Of a stretch of 64,000 nucleotides of DNA, positions 13,466 through 25,534 are shown piece by piece. This DNA comes from Antedon bifida (Eukaryota; Echinodermata; Crinoidea; Comatulida; Antedonidae), in assembly GCA_963402885.1 (NCBI GenBank), contig OY727093.1, forward strand, positions 21,203,409 through 21,267,408. Reading direction: 5' to 3'. The notes beneath the pieces were generated by a model. That model ran no database searches. It was not told the DNA's origin and worked only from the letters and a program-made list of their open reading frames with translations. Both the position numbers and the translations under genes were made by a program. Each line of letters begins with the position of its first letter. Positions within the stretch are counted from its first letter, which is position 1.

Positions 13466-14407
13466 ATGGACAACAAGCGTAGGCCGACGTTCACCGAAAC
13501 TGAAAAAATATGCCTTATAGAAGCTTTCTCATACAAAAAAGACATTTTGAACTCAAAATTTTCGTCAAGAGTTTCGTTGCACTCAAAGGCTGAGGCATGG
13601 AAAGAGGTTTTAAGTAGTGTAAATGCCGTAAATGGTGAGGTTAATCGAACCGTCGACGAAATTTAAAAAAAATGGAAAAATTTATTGGCAGATGCCAAAA
13701 AAGACCTGAATCGTCAAAAAAATCCTCCTACTGGAGGGGGTCCACAATTTGTTATGCCGAAATGCAGTGAAATGGTTATCAATGTATACGGTGGGGAAGA
13801 CTCCAGTTTGTTTGCTGGTTTATCCAGTGGAGTGGAAAGTTCAATTGGGAGTCGGTCAGCACTATCATCAGCTGCAGCAGGTGTGTATTTTTTTTTTAAT
13901 AGGGCTAGCCTAGGCCTAGGCATATTCATAAGCCTAGAGGTCCTAGGCCTATTTGTTATGAATTTGGTCACAGGTGTACTAATTCAAATTTTAAATTCAA
14001 TGCCTATGTATTGCAAACATTGTTAACATAGGCCTAGTTGTAAACAGTAATAATATTATTATTAATTTTAAATATTTTTTATAAAATAGCAAATGACGAT
14101 AATAAATGAGTTTCATTTATTTTAAGGACCATCATCATTATTAGAGCTCCCTACCAATATTCCCTCGGCCTCGACATCTCAAGAACCAGCAGAACCGATG
14201 AGGAAAAGAACAAAACATGGTGATGATGATGACGCATACCAATCTTTTTTAAAGTGGCAGACGGTATTAGCTCAGAAGAAAGTTGAGAAAATTGAATTGG
14301 AGAAAATTAAACTAAATGAAGAGGCCAAATACTACAAAGTTGCAACACAGAAGTGTGAATTAGAGCTAGCTGTATTGCAGTCCCAAGTTACAATTTTTGA
14401 AGAATAA
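13466..14407 (+). pseudogene. Harbinger Myb/SANT-like DNA-binding accessory protein, one nonsense codon
   Basis: Two exons, 13466-13880 and 14127-14407. The donor is CAG|GTGTGT, the acceptor TTTAAG|GACC, and the intron phase matches (G|GA), giving 231 codons before the stop. The N-terminus (RRPTFTETEKICLIEAF ... KKWKNLLADAKKDL) is a Myb/SANT-like three-helix domain, as in the second protein of Harbinger elements, which helps bind DNA and bring in the transposase. The C-terminus (about residues 160-231) is charged and likely coiled-coil (KKVEKIELEKIKLNEEAKYY). The ATG lies in a good context (CGACGATGG). Codon 67 is TAA (13664-13666) within an A-rich run, exactly where KKKWKNL is expected. The frame is open on both sides, so one A-to-T change explains it. 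It may be a true inactivation, a base-call error, or readthrough. Confidence 0.85.
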
Positions 14408-14409
14408 TT

Positions 14410-16567
14410 AATTAAATTTGGTGTTTACAAATAATTTGCAAATCTTTAATATATTATATATAAATTACAATTTATATACAATTTAAATATACTGTATTTA
14501 ATGAATAATTCATTAAATTTCTATTGGTGTTTACAAATAATTTAACAATCTCTAATATATTATATATAAATTACAATTTATATATAAATACTGTATTTAA
14601 TGAATAATTCATTAAATTTCTATTGGTGTTTACAAATAATTAACAATCTCTAATATATTATATATCAATTACAATTTATATATAATTTAAATACTGTATT
14701 TAATGAGTCATTCATTAAATTTCTATTGGTGTTTACAAATAATTAACAATCTCTAATATATTATATATAAATTACAATTTATATATAATTTAAATACTGT
14801 ATTTAATGAGTAATTCATTAAATTTCTATTGGTGTTTACAAATAATTAACAATCTCTAATATATTATATATAAATTACAATTTATATATAAATACTGTAT
14901 TTAATGAGTAATTCATTAAATTTCTATTGGTGTTTACAAATAATTAACAATCTCTAATATATTATATATAAATTACAATTTATATATAAATACTGTATTT
15001 AATGAGTAATTCATTAAATTTCTATTGGTGTTTACAAATAATTAACAATCTCTAATATATTATATATAAATTACAATTTATATATAAATACTGTATTTAA
15101 TGAGTAATTCATTAAATTTCTATTGGTGTTTACAAATAATTAACAATCTCTAATATATTATAAATTACAATTTATATTTAAATACTGTATTTAGTGAGTA
15201 ATTCATTAAATTTCTATTGGTGTTTACAAATAATTTAACAATCTCTAATATATTATATATAAATTACAATTTATATATAAATACTGTATTTAATGAGTAA
15301 TTCATTAAATTTCTATTGGTGTTTACAAATAATTAACAATCTCTAATATATTATATATAAATTACAATTTATATATAAATACTGTATTTAATGAGTAATT
15401 CATTAAATTTCTATTGGTGTTTACAAATAATTAACAATCTCTAATATATTATATATAAATTACAATTTATATATAAATACTGTATTTAATGAGTAATTCA
15501 TTAAATTTCTATTGGTGTTTACAAATAATTAACAATCTCTAATATATTATATATAAATTACAATTTATATATAAATACTGTATTTAATGAGTAATTCATT
15601 AAATTTCTATTGGTGTTTACAAATAATTAACAATCTCTAATATATTATATATAAATTACAATTTATATATAAATACTGTATTTAATGAGTAATTCATTAA
15701 ATTTCTATTGGTGTTTACAAATAATTAACAATCTCTAATATATTATAAATTACAATTTATATTTAAATACTGTATTTAATGAGTAATTCATTAAATTTCT
15801 ATTGGTGTTTACAAATAATTTAACAATCTCTAATATATTATATATAAATTACAATTTATATATAAATACTGTATTTAATGAGTAATTCATTAAATTTCTA
15901 TTGGTGTTTACAAATAATTAACAATCTCTAATATATTATATATAAATTACAATTTATATATAAATACTGTATTTAATGAGTAATTCATTAAATTTCTATT
16001 GGTGTTTACAAATAATTAACAATCTCTAATATATTATATATAAATTACAATTTATATATAAATACTGTATTTAATGAGTAATTCATTAAATTTCTATTGG
16101 TGTTTACAAATAATTAACAATCTCTAATATATTATATATAAATTACAATTTATATATAAATACTGTATTTAATGAGTAATTCATTAAATTTCTATTGGTG
16201 TTTACAAATAATTAACAATCTCTAATATATTATATATAAATTACAATTTATATATAAATACTGTATTTAATGAGTAATTCATTAAATTTCTATTGGTGTT
16301 TACAAATAATTAACAATCTCTAATATATTATAAATTACAATTTATATTTAAATACTGTATTTAATGAGTAATTCATTAAATTTCTATTGGTGTTTACAAA
16401 TAATTTAACAATCTCTAATATATTATATATAAAGTACAATTTATATATAAATACTGTATTTAATGAGTAATTCATTAAATTTCTATGGGTGTTTACAAAT
16501 AATTTACAAATCTTTAATATATTATATATAAATTACAATTTATATACAATTTAAATATACTGTATTT
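14410..16567. repeat. AT-rich minisatellite, 98-103 bp monomers, inside Harbinger
   Basis: About 21 tandem copies of a unit with TTTCTATTGGTGTTTACAAA and an imperfect hairpin TATATAAATT-AC-AATTTATATA. Starts of CTATTGGTGT at 14521, 14620, 14723, 14826, 14924 and 15022 give spacings of 99, 103, 103, 98 and 98. A shortened monomer (TATTATAAATTAC) recurs at 15156, 15741 and 16326, exactly 585 bp apart, so six monomers make a higher-order unit. The first (from about 14430) and last (from about 16495) monomers share a variant ('CAAATCTTTAATATATT', 'TATACAATTTAAATATAC') not found inside. It separates the 3' ends of the two convergent Harbinger genes. Confidence 0.95.
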
Positions 16568-16692
16568 AATATATTAATACCTGTATTATGTACAATGATG
16601 ATGCTGTTATGACAGCGCCACAATTATTTTAATTAAAAATTGAATCTAATAAACCTTTAACATTTATACAGTATAAACATTTTTTTGCAAAT

Positions 16693-18234
16693 TTAATTAG
16701 CAATTGCATTTGCAACCATCTGCCTGATTGCACGTCCATTGTTGTCTTCAATTTGTTCATTGCGCTGCCCTGCATCCCCTATATCAATATCCTCTTCATT
16801 TTCAATTTCTGGTAAACCCAAATTACGAGCCATATTATGAAGGACCATTGTTGCTGCTACCACAGCGCAGGTTCTGTGAGGCTGCATACGGTTTTCTTCG
16901 TGCATGCACCGAAACCGCCTTTTCCATGCACCTATTGTCCTCTCGACAATACTTCTTGTTATGGAATGTACATTGTTATACCTTCGTTCTTCCCGAGTAA
17001 TTGGATTTATAAAGGGTGTCAACAGAAATGGCCGTAAAGCATACCCAGAATCCCCCAACAAATATCCTTCTGGCATTTCACCATTTTCAAAGGCTACGCC
17101 AATACCACTCTCTCTGAAAATTCTGGAATCGTGCGTTGAACCGGGCCAACGCACTACACAATTTGTGAATCGCATGTTTGCGTCACATACGACTTGGATG
17201 TTCAGGCTATGATATCCTTTTCTGTTAACATAAACAAATTCGTCAACTGTTGGAGCTTGTATCCGGACATGAGTGCCATCAACCGCTCCAATGACATTTG
17301 GGAAACCAGATATGTCGTGAAATTTAATTTTTGTTTCCCTAATGCTTGCTGCATCCATCGGGAAAAACACATACTCATTCATATGTCTCTGTAAGGCCAG
17401 TGAAACTTGCCTTACAATTCGGCAAGCTGTTGATTCATGAATTCCTACAAACAAAGGAATACAACATATTATAATCTTGAATTAACCTAAAGTATTAAAT
17501 AACAATTGATAATAGAGAATATGTATAAATTTAATTTTATAAATTTATAAGAAAAATGTAACTTAATTTATATATTAAAATTATAGATATTTTTACCATA
17601 ATTTTATTTTTATTAAAAACTAAACTAAAAGATAAAAAAAAAACAAACAAGCAGCCTATTTACTAGTACAAGCTTACTAATTGGCTTGTTGACTCCGCTC
17701 ACTCACCATACCGCCGCCGTGCAGCTGGTGAATATTTTTAAATGGGTAAATAAACTTAAGGTGCGAGAGAGTAAACTAGCGCCGGCGCGATACTAGCGCC
17801 GGCGCGATAGTCATTGTCTAGGCCTAGGCCTAGGCCTAAATAATTATAATTTATTTTACTTAATTAGACTAAGTATTTACTAATTTTATACCTTCATTAT
17901 TATCACTAAAAACTAAACAATATTATTATTGTAGTTGTGCTAATTATTAATATTAATACTTACCAGAAAGATCGCCGGAAATGTTATGCATTGACCCACT
18001 TGCATAAAATCTAAGTGCTGTGCACACTTGGAGGATCGGTGGGACTGCATTATTCCTATTCGTTACATTCAAATCAATTGCTAGATTATCGCTAAGCGTC
18101 ATTATACTTTGCCGGTTGAACCGAAATTTTCTATATAATTCGTTGTCATCATATTTATCAAGCGGATGCAATCTATCGCGAAAAATACGACCTATTCTCT
18201 CGCGATAGCCTTGCACCGCGATAAAGTTCGCCAT
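16693..18234 (-). CDS. Harbinger DDE transposase (HARBI1-like), two exons
   Basis: Exon 1 is 18234-17964 and exon 2 is 17444-16693. The donor is CTG|GTAAGT, the acceptor TTTGTAG|GAATTC, and the phase matches (G|GA), giving 340 residues, the usual size for Harbinger transposases. The start ATG has a good context (AAAATGGCG). Residues 1-125 hold the helical N-terminal part (ELYRKFRF, ALRFYASGSMHNISGDLSG, STACRIVRQVS). The catalytic DDE_4 domain follows, with Asp146 in GAVDGTHV, Asp222 in LLGDSGYAL and Glu258 in IVERTIGAWKRRF. The 35 residues between Asp222 and Glu258 fit the family D35E spacing, and the conserved PGSTHDSRIF is also present. There is no internal stop or frameshift. It cuts and joins DNA at the element's terminal inverted repeats, in the nucleus, with the Myb-like partner. 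All catalytic motifs are present, so it may be active. Confidence 0.93.
17775..17838. repeat. GC-rich palindromic doublet and AGGCCT run in the transposase intron
   Basis: A 17-bp unit, ACTAGCGCCGGCGCGAT, is directly repeated at 17775-17791 and 17792-17808. Each copy contains the 10-bp palindrome GCGCCGGCGC. It is followed by a CTAGGC/CTAGGCCTAGGCCT run at 17818-17838. This is strikingly GC-rich against the AT-rich intron (17445-17963). Confidence 0.85.
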
Positions 18235-18407
18235 TTTTTTTGTCTTCGCGACGAATTCTAAGCCTGCTACGAGGAGGCTTAGAATCTAAGACCGCGAAAC
18301 GTCCTCTCGTAGGCTTAGACTTTATATTGCAAGAGGCTTTATTCTAAGACCTCCATTGAGGGCGGTATAAAGCCTAGGCTTAAGTCTAAGACCGCCGTTA
18401 AGACCTT

Positions 18408-18422
18408 TATTGCAATCCGCCC
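18408..18422 (-). repeat. Harbinger right terminal inverted repeat
   Basis: TATTGCAATCCGCCC, an exact complement of the left end. The next inner bases diverge (left ATATAAAG, right complement ATAAAGG). The subterminal region 18240-18400 repeats CTAAGCC/CTTAGAC words. Confidence 0.93.
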
Positions 18423-18425
18423 CTG
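18423..18425. repeat. Target-site duplication CTG, right copy
   Basis: Matches 11098-11100. The satellite continues directly as CTGTACACTTTGATG. Confidence 0.88.
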
Positions 18426-21400
18426 TACACTTTGATGTTTTGTGTGAAAAAGTTTTGTCGAAATGCTCAAAATGTTCTAAAACGTTTTCAAATACCATAT
18501 TAAGCTATTTTGTGCACTTTGATGTTTTTGTGAGAAAAATTTTATCGAAATCCTTAAAATGGTCAAAAACGTTTTCTAATGTGATTTTAAGCACTTTGAT
18601 GTTTCTATGTTAACAAGTTTTTTCGAAAATCACAAAATGGTCTAAAACGTCTCAAAATGCGATTTTAAGCTATTTTAACCACTTTGGTGATTTTATGTTA
18701 ACAAGTTTTTTCGAAAATCACAAAATGGTCTAAAACGTCTCCAAATGCGATTTGAAGCTATTCTGTACACTTTGATGTTTTGTGGGAAAAAGTTTTGTTG
18801 AAATGCTCAAAATGGTCTAAAACGTTTTCAAATACCATATTAAGCTATTTTATGCACTTTGATGTTTTTGTGTGAAAAGTTTTATCGAAATGCTCAAAAT
18901 GGTCTAAAACGGTTTCTTATGTTATTTTAAGCACTTTGATGATTTTGTGTAACCAAGTTTCGTCGAAATGCACAAAATGGTCTAAAACGTCTCCAAATGC
19001 AATTTGAAGCTATTCTGTACACTTTGATGTTTTGTGTGAAAAAGTTTTGTCGAAATGCTCAAAATGGTCTAAAAAGTTTTCAAATACCATATTAAGCTAT
19101 TTTGTGCACTTTGATGTTTTTGTGTGAAAAGTTTTATCGGAATGCTTAAAATGGTCTAAAACGGTTCTAATGTGATTTTAAGCACTTTGATGTTTTTATG
19201 TTAACAAGTTTTTTCGAAAATCACAAAATGGTCTAAAACGTCTCCAAATGCGAATTGAAGCTATTCTGTACACTTTGATGTTTTGTGTGAAAAAGTTTTG
19301 TCGAAATGCTCAAAATGGTCTAAAACGTTTTCAGATACCATATTAAGCTATTTTGTGCACTTTGATGTTTTTGTGTGAAAAGTTTTATCAAAATGCTTAA
19401 AATGGTCAAAAACGGTTTCTAATGTGATTTTAAGCACTTTGATGTTTCTATGTTAACAAGTTTTATCGAAAATCACAAAATGGTCTAAAACGTCTCAAAA
19501 TGCGATTTGAAGCTATTCTAACCACTTTGGTGATTTTATGTTAACAAGTTTTTTCGAAATGCACAAAATGTCTAAAACGTCTCCAAATGCGATTTGAAGC
19601 TATTCTGTACACTTTGATGTTTTGTGTGAAAAAGTTTTGTCGAAATGCTCAAAATGGTCTAAAACGTTTTCAAATACCATATTAAGCTATTTTGTGCACT
19701 TTGATGTTTTTGTGTGAAGAGTTTTATCGGAATGCTTAAAATGGTCTAAAACGATTTCTAATATGATTTTAAGCACTTTGACGTTTTTATGTTAACAAAT
19801 TTTTTCGAAAATCACAAAATGGTCTAAAACGTCTCCAAATGCGATTTGAAGCTATTCTGTACATTTTGATGTTTTGTGTGAAAAAGTTTTGTCGAAATGC
19901 TCAAAATGGTCTAAAACGTTTTCAAATACCATATTAAGCTATTTTGTGCACTTTGATGTTTTTGTGTGAAAAGTTTTACCAAAATGCTTAAAATGGTCAA
20001 AACCGGTTTCTAATGTGATTTTAAGCACTTTGATGTTTCTATGGTAACAAGTTTTTTCGAAAATCACAAAATGGTCTAAAACGTCTCAAAATGCGATTTG
20101 AAGCTATTCTAACCACTTTGGTGATTTTATGTTAACAAGTTTTTTCGAAAATCACAAAATGGTCTAAAACGTCTCCAAATGCAATTTGAAGCTATTCTGT
20201 ACACTTTGATGTTTTGTGTGAAAAAGTTTTGTCGAAATGCTCAAAATGTTCTAAAACGTTTTCAAATACCATATTAAGCTATTTTGTGCACTTTGATGTT
20301 TTTGTGAGAAAAATTTTATCGAAATCCTTAAAATGGTCAAAAACGTTTTCTAATGTGATTTTAAGCACTTTGATGTTTCTATGTTAACAAGTTTTTTCGA
20401 AAATCACAAAATGGTCTAAAACGTCTCAAAATGCGATTTTAAGCTATTTTAACCACTTTGGTGATTTTATGTTAACAAGTTTTTCGAAAATCACAAAATG
20501 GTCTAAAACGTCTCCAAATGCGATTTGAAGCTATTCTGTACACTTTGATGTTTTGTGGGAAAAAGTTTTGTTGAAATGCTCAAAATGGTCTAAAACGTTT
20601 TCAAATACCATATTAAGCTATTTTATGCACTTTGATGTTTTTGTGTGAAAAGTTTTATCGAAATGCTCAAAATGGTCTAAAACGGTTTCTTATGTTATTT
20701 TAAGCACTTTGATGATTTTGTGTAACCAAGTTTCGTCGAAATGCACAAAATGGTCTAAAACGTCTCCAAATGCAATTTGAAGCTATTCTGTACACTTTGA
20801 TGTTTTGTGTGAAAAAGTTTTGTCGAAATGCTCAAAATGGTCTAAAAAGTTTTCAAATACCATATTAAGCTATTTTGTGCACTTTGATGTTTTTGTGTGA
20901 AAAGTTTTATCGGAATGCTTAAAATGGTCTAAAACGGTTTCTAATGTGATTTTAAGCACTTTGATGTTTTTATGTTAACAAGTTTTTTCGAAAATCACAA
21001 AATGGTCTAAAACGTCTCCAAATGCGAATTGAAGCTATTCTGTACACTTTGATGTTTTGTGTGAAAAAGTTTTGTCGAAATGCTCAAAATGGTCTAAAAC
21101 GTTTTCTAATGTGATTTTAAGCACTTTGATGTTTTTATGTTAACAAGTTTTTTCGAAAATCACAAAATGGTCTAAAACGTCTCCAAATGCGATTTGAAGC
21201 TATTCTGTACACTTTGATGTTTTGTGGGAAAAAGTTTTGTTGAAATGCTCAAAATGGTCTAAAACGTTTTCAAATACCATATTAAGCTATTTTATGCACT
21301 TTGATGTTTTTGTGTGAAAAGTTTTATCGAAATGCTCAAAATGGTCTAAAACGGTTTCTTATGTTATTTTAAGCACTTTGATGATTTTGTGTAACCAAGT

Positions 21401-24400
21401 TTCGTCGAAATGCACAAAATGGTCTAAAACGTCTCCAAATGCAATTTGAAGCTATTCTGTACACTTTGATGTTTTGTGTGAAAAAGTTTTGTCGAAATGC
21501 TCAAAATGGTCTAAAAAGTTTTCAAATACCATATTAAGCTATTTTGTGCACTTTGATGTTTTTGTATGAAAAGTTTTATCGGAATGCTTAAAATGGTCTA
21601 AAACGGTTTCTAATGTGATTTTAAGCACTTTGATGTTTTTATGTTAACAAGTTTTTTCGAAAATCACAAAATGGTCTAAAACGTCTCCAAGTGCGATTTG
21701 AAGCTATTCTGTACACTTTGATGTATTGTGTGAAAAAGTTTTGTCGAAATGCTCAAAATGGTCTAAAACGTTTTCAAATACCATATTAAGCTATTTTGTG
21801 CACTTTGATGTTTTTGTGTGAAAAGTTTTATCGGAATGCTTAAAATGGTCTAAAACGGTTTCTAATGTGATTTTAAGCACTTTGATGTTTTTATGTTAAC
21901 AAATTTTTTCGAAAATCACAAAATGGTCTAAAACGTCTCCAAATGCGATTTGAAGCTATTCTGTACACTTTGATGTTTTGTGTGAAAAAGTTTTGTCGAA
22001 ATGCTCAAAATGGTCTAAAACGTTTTCAAATACCATATTAAGCTATTTTGTGCACTTTGATGTTTTTGTGTGAAAAGTTTTATCGGAATGCTTAAAATGG
22101 TCTAAAACGGTTTCTAATGTGATTTTAAGCACTTTGATGTTTTTATGTAACCAAGTTTGGTCGAAATGCACAAAATGGTCTAAAACGTCTTCAAATACCA
22201 TATTAAGCTATTTTGTGCACTTTGATGTTTTTGTGTGAAAAGTTATATCGAAATGCTCAAAATGGTCTAAAACGGTTTATTTTGTGATTTTAAGCACTTT
22301 GATGTTTTTGTGTAACCATGTTTCGTCGAAATGCACAAAATGGTCTAAAACGTCTCCAAATGCGATTTGAAGCTATTCTGTACAATTTGATGTTTTGTGT
22401 GAAAAAGTTTTGTCGAAATGCTCAAAATGGTCTAAAACGTTTTCAAATACCATATTAAGCTATTTTGTGCACTTTGATGTTTTTGTGTGAAAAGTTTAAT
22501 CGAAATGCTTAAAATGGTCTAAAACGGTTTCTAATGTGATTTTAAGCAATTTGATGTTTCTATCTTAACAAGTTTTTTCGAAAATCACAAAATGGTCTAA
22601 AACGTCTCAAAATGCGATTTGAAGCTATTCTAACCACTTTGGTGATTTTATGTTAACAAGTTTTTTCGAAATGCACAAAATGTCTAAAACGTCTCCAAAT
22701 GCGATTTGAAGCTATTCTGTACACTTTGATGTTTTGTGTGAAAAAGTTTTGTCGAAATGCTCAAAATCGTCTAAAACGTTTTCAAATACCATATTAAGCT
22801 ATTTTGTGCACTTTGATGTTTTTGTGTGAAAAGTTTTATGAAAATGCTTAAAATGGTCAAAAACGGTTTCTAATGTGATTTTAAGCACTTTGATGTTTCT
22901 ATGTTAACAAGTTTTTTCGAAAATCACAAAATGGTCTAAAACGTCTCAAAATGCGATTTGAAGCTATTGTAACCACTTTGGTGATTTTATGTTAACAAGT
23001 TTTTTCGAAATGCACAAAACGGTTTCTTATGTGATTTTAAGCACTTTGATGTTTTTGTGTAACCAAGTTTCGTCGAAATGCACAAAATGGTCTAAAACGT
23101 CTCCAAATGCGATTTGAAGCTATTCTTAGGACTTTGATGTTTTGTGTGAAACAGTTTTGTCGAAATGCTCAAAATGGTCTAAAACGGTTTCTTAAGTGAT
23201 TTTAAGCACTTTGATGTTTTTGTGTAACCAAGTTTCGTCGAAATGCACAAAATGGTCTAAAACGTCTCCAACTGCGATTTGAAGCTATTCTGTACACTTT
23301 GATGTTTTGTGTGAAAAAGTTTTGTCGAAATGCTCAAAATGGTCTAAAACGTTTTCAAATACCATATTAAGCTATTTTATGCACTTTGATGTTTTTGTGT
23401 GAAAAGTTTTATCGAAATTCTTAAAATGGTCTAAAACGGTTTCTAATGTGATTTTAAGCACTTTGATGTTTCTATGTTAACAAGTTTTTTCGAAAATCAC
23501 AAAATGGTCTAAAACGTCTCAAAATGCGATTTGAAGCTATTCTAACCACTTTGGTGATTTTATGTTAACAAGTTTTTTCGAAATGCACAAAATGTCTAAA
23601 ACGTCTCCAAATGCGATTTGAAGCTATTCTGTACACTTTGATGTTTTGTGTGAAAAAGTTTTGTCGAAATGCACAAAATTGTCTAAAACGTTTTCAAATA
23701 CCATATTAAGCTATTTTGTGCCCTTTGATGTTTTTGTGTGAAAAGTTTTATCGGAATGCTTAAAATGGTCTAAAACGGTTTCTAATGTGATTTTAAGCAC
23801 TTTGATGTTTTTATGTTAACAAGTTTTTTCGAAAATCACAAAATGGTCTAAAACGTCTCCAAATGCGATTTGAAGCTATTCTGTACACTTTGATGTTTTG
23901 TGTGAAAAAGTTTTGTCGAAATGCTCAAAATGGTCTAAAACGTTTTCAAATACCATATTAGGCTATTTTGTGCACTTTGATGTTTTTGTGTGAAAAGTTT
24001 TATCGAAATGCTTAAAATGGTCTAAAACGGTTTCTAATGTGATTTTAAGCACTTTGATGTTTTTATGTTAGCAAGTTTTTTCGAAAATCACAAAATGTCT
24101 AAAACGTCTCCAAATGCGATTTGAAGCTATTCTGTACACTTTGATGTTTTGTGTGAAAAAGTTTTGTCGAAATGCTCAAAATGGTCTAAAACGTTTTCAA
24201 ATACCACATTAATCAATTTTGTGCACTTTGATGTTTTTGTGTGAAAAGTTTTATCGAAATGCTTAAAATGGTCTAAAACGGTTTCTAATGTTATTTTAAG
24301 CACTTTGATGTTTCTATGTTAACAAGTTTTTTCGAAAATCACAAAATGGTCTAAAACGACTCAAAATGCGATTTGAAGCTATTCTAACCACTTTGGTGAT

Positions 24401-25534
24401 TTTATGTTAACAATTTTTTTTCGAAAATCGCAAAATGGTCTAAAACGTCTCCAAATGCGATTTGAAGCTATTCTGTACACTTTGATGTTTTGTGTGAAAA
24501 AGTTTTGTCGAAATGCTCAAAATGGTCTAAAACGTTTTCAAATACCATATTAGGCTATTTTGTGCACTTTGATGTTTTTAGTTTTATCGAAATGCTCAAA
24601 ATGGTCTAAAGCGGTTTCTAATGTGATTTTACGCACTTTGATGTTTTTGTGTAACCAAGTTTCGTCGAAATGCACAAAATGGTCTAAAACGTCTCCAAAT
24701 GCGAATTGAAACTATTCTTAGCACTTTGGTGTTTTTATGTTAACAAGTTTTTTCGAGAATCACAAAATGGTCAAAAACGTCTCCAAATGCGATTTGAAGC
24801 TATTCTATACACTTTGATGTTTCATGTGAAAAAGTTTTGTCGAAATGCTCAAAATGGTCTAAAACGTTTTCAAATACCATATTAAGCTATTTTGTGCACT
24901 TTGATGTTTTTGTGTGAAAAGTTTTATCGAAATGCTCAAAATGGTCTAAAACGGTTTCAAATGTGATTTTAAGCACTTTGATGTTTTTGTGTAACCAAGT
25001 TTCATCGAAATGCACAAAATGGTCTATAACGTCTCCAAATGCGATTTGAAGCTATTCTAAGCACTTTGGTGTTTTTACGTTTACAAGTTTTTTCGAAAAT
25101 CACTAAAACGTCTCCAAATGCGATTTGAAGCTATTCTGTACACTTTGATGTTTTGTGTGAAAAAGTGTTGTCGAAATGCTCAAAATGGTCTAAAACATTT
25201 TCAAAAACCATATTAAGCTATTTTGTGCACTTTGATGTTTTTGTGTGAAAAGTTTTATCGAAATGCTTAAAATGGTCTAAAACGGTTTCTAATGTGATTT
25301 TAAGCACTTTGATGTTTTTATGTTAACAAGTTTTTTCGAAAATCACAAAATGGTCTAAAACGTTTCCAAATGCGATTTGAAACTATTCTAACCACTTTGG
25401 TGATTTTATGTTAACAAGTTTTTTCGAAATGCACAAAATGGTCTAAAACGTCTCCAAATGCGATTTGAAACTATTCTAACCACTTTGGTGATTTTATGTT
25501 AACAAGTTTTTTCGAAATGCACAAAATGTCTAAA
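18423..25534 (+). repeat. Satellite array, segment 2
   Basis: Same satellite as 1-11100, in the same orientation, resuming exactly at the transposon edge. It contains a block repeated with a 1774-bp step: text at 18423 (CTGTACAC ... AATGTTCTAAAACG ... GTTGAAATGC ... GATGATTTTGTGTAACC) is repeated at 20197. The end of segment 1 (10061-11100) also matches 19160-20199. The transposon therefore landed in one copy of a tandemly duplicated block. Confidence 0.96.

Larger units (their letters stand above)
11101..18422. mobile_element. PIF/Harbinger DNA transposon, 7.3 kb, inserted in satellite
   Basis: The element has perfect 15-bp terminal inverted repeats (GGGCGGATTGCAATA at 11101-11115 and its complement at 18408-18422) and a 3-bp CTG target duplication. 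It carries the two genes typical of Harbinger: a DDE transposase (minus strand, 16693-18234) and a Myb/SANT-like protein (plus strand, 13466-14407), transcribed towards each other. The subterminal regions repeat TTGCAATA and CTTAGGCTTA-type words on both sides, likely protein-binding sites (inference). A 2.1-kb AT-rich minisatellite lies between the two gene ends. The element looks young: transposase open, ends intact, and the duplicated satellite block it entered is still nearly identical to an empty copy 1774 bp downstream. Confidence 0.95.

Noticed and set aside
13714-13971. Minus-strand 85-codon frame over the Myb-like exon
   Set aside because: Antisense shadow of exon 1; low-complexity and without similarity.
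16728-17394. Plus-strand open frames opposite the transposase
   Set aside because: Shadows of the minus-strand transposase; no motifs of their own.
18410-18613. Short open frames within satellite (also 34635-34880, 37805-38071)
   Set aside because: They arise because monomers of 87 and 78 bp preserve phase; they repeat the same peptide and have no conserved domain or gene context.
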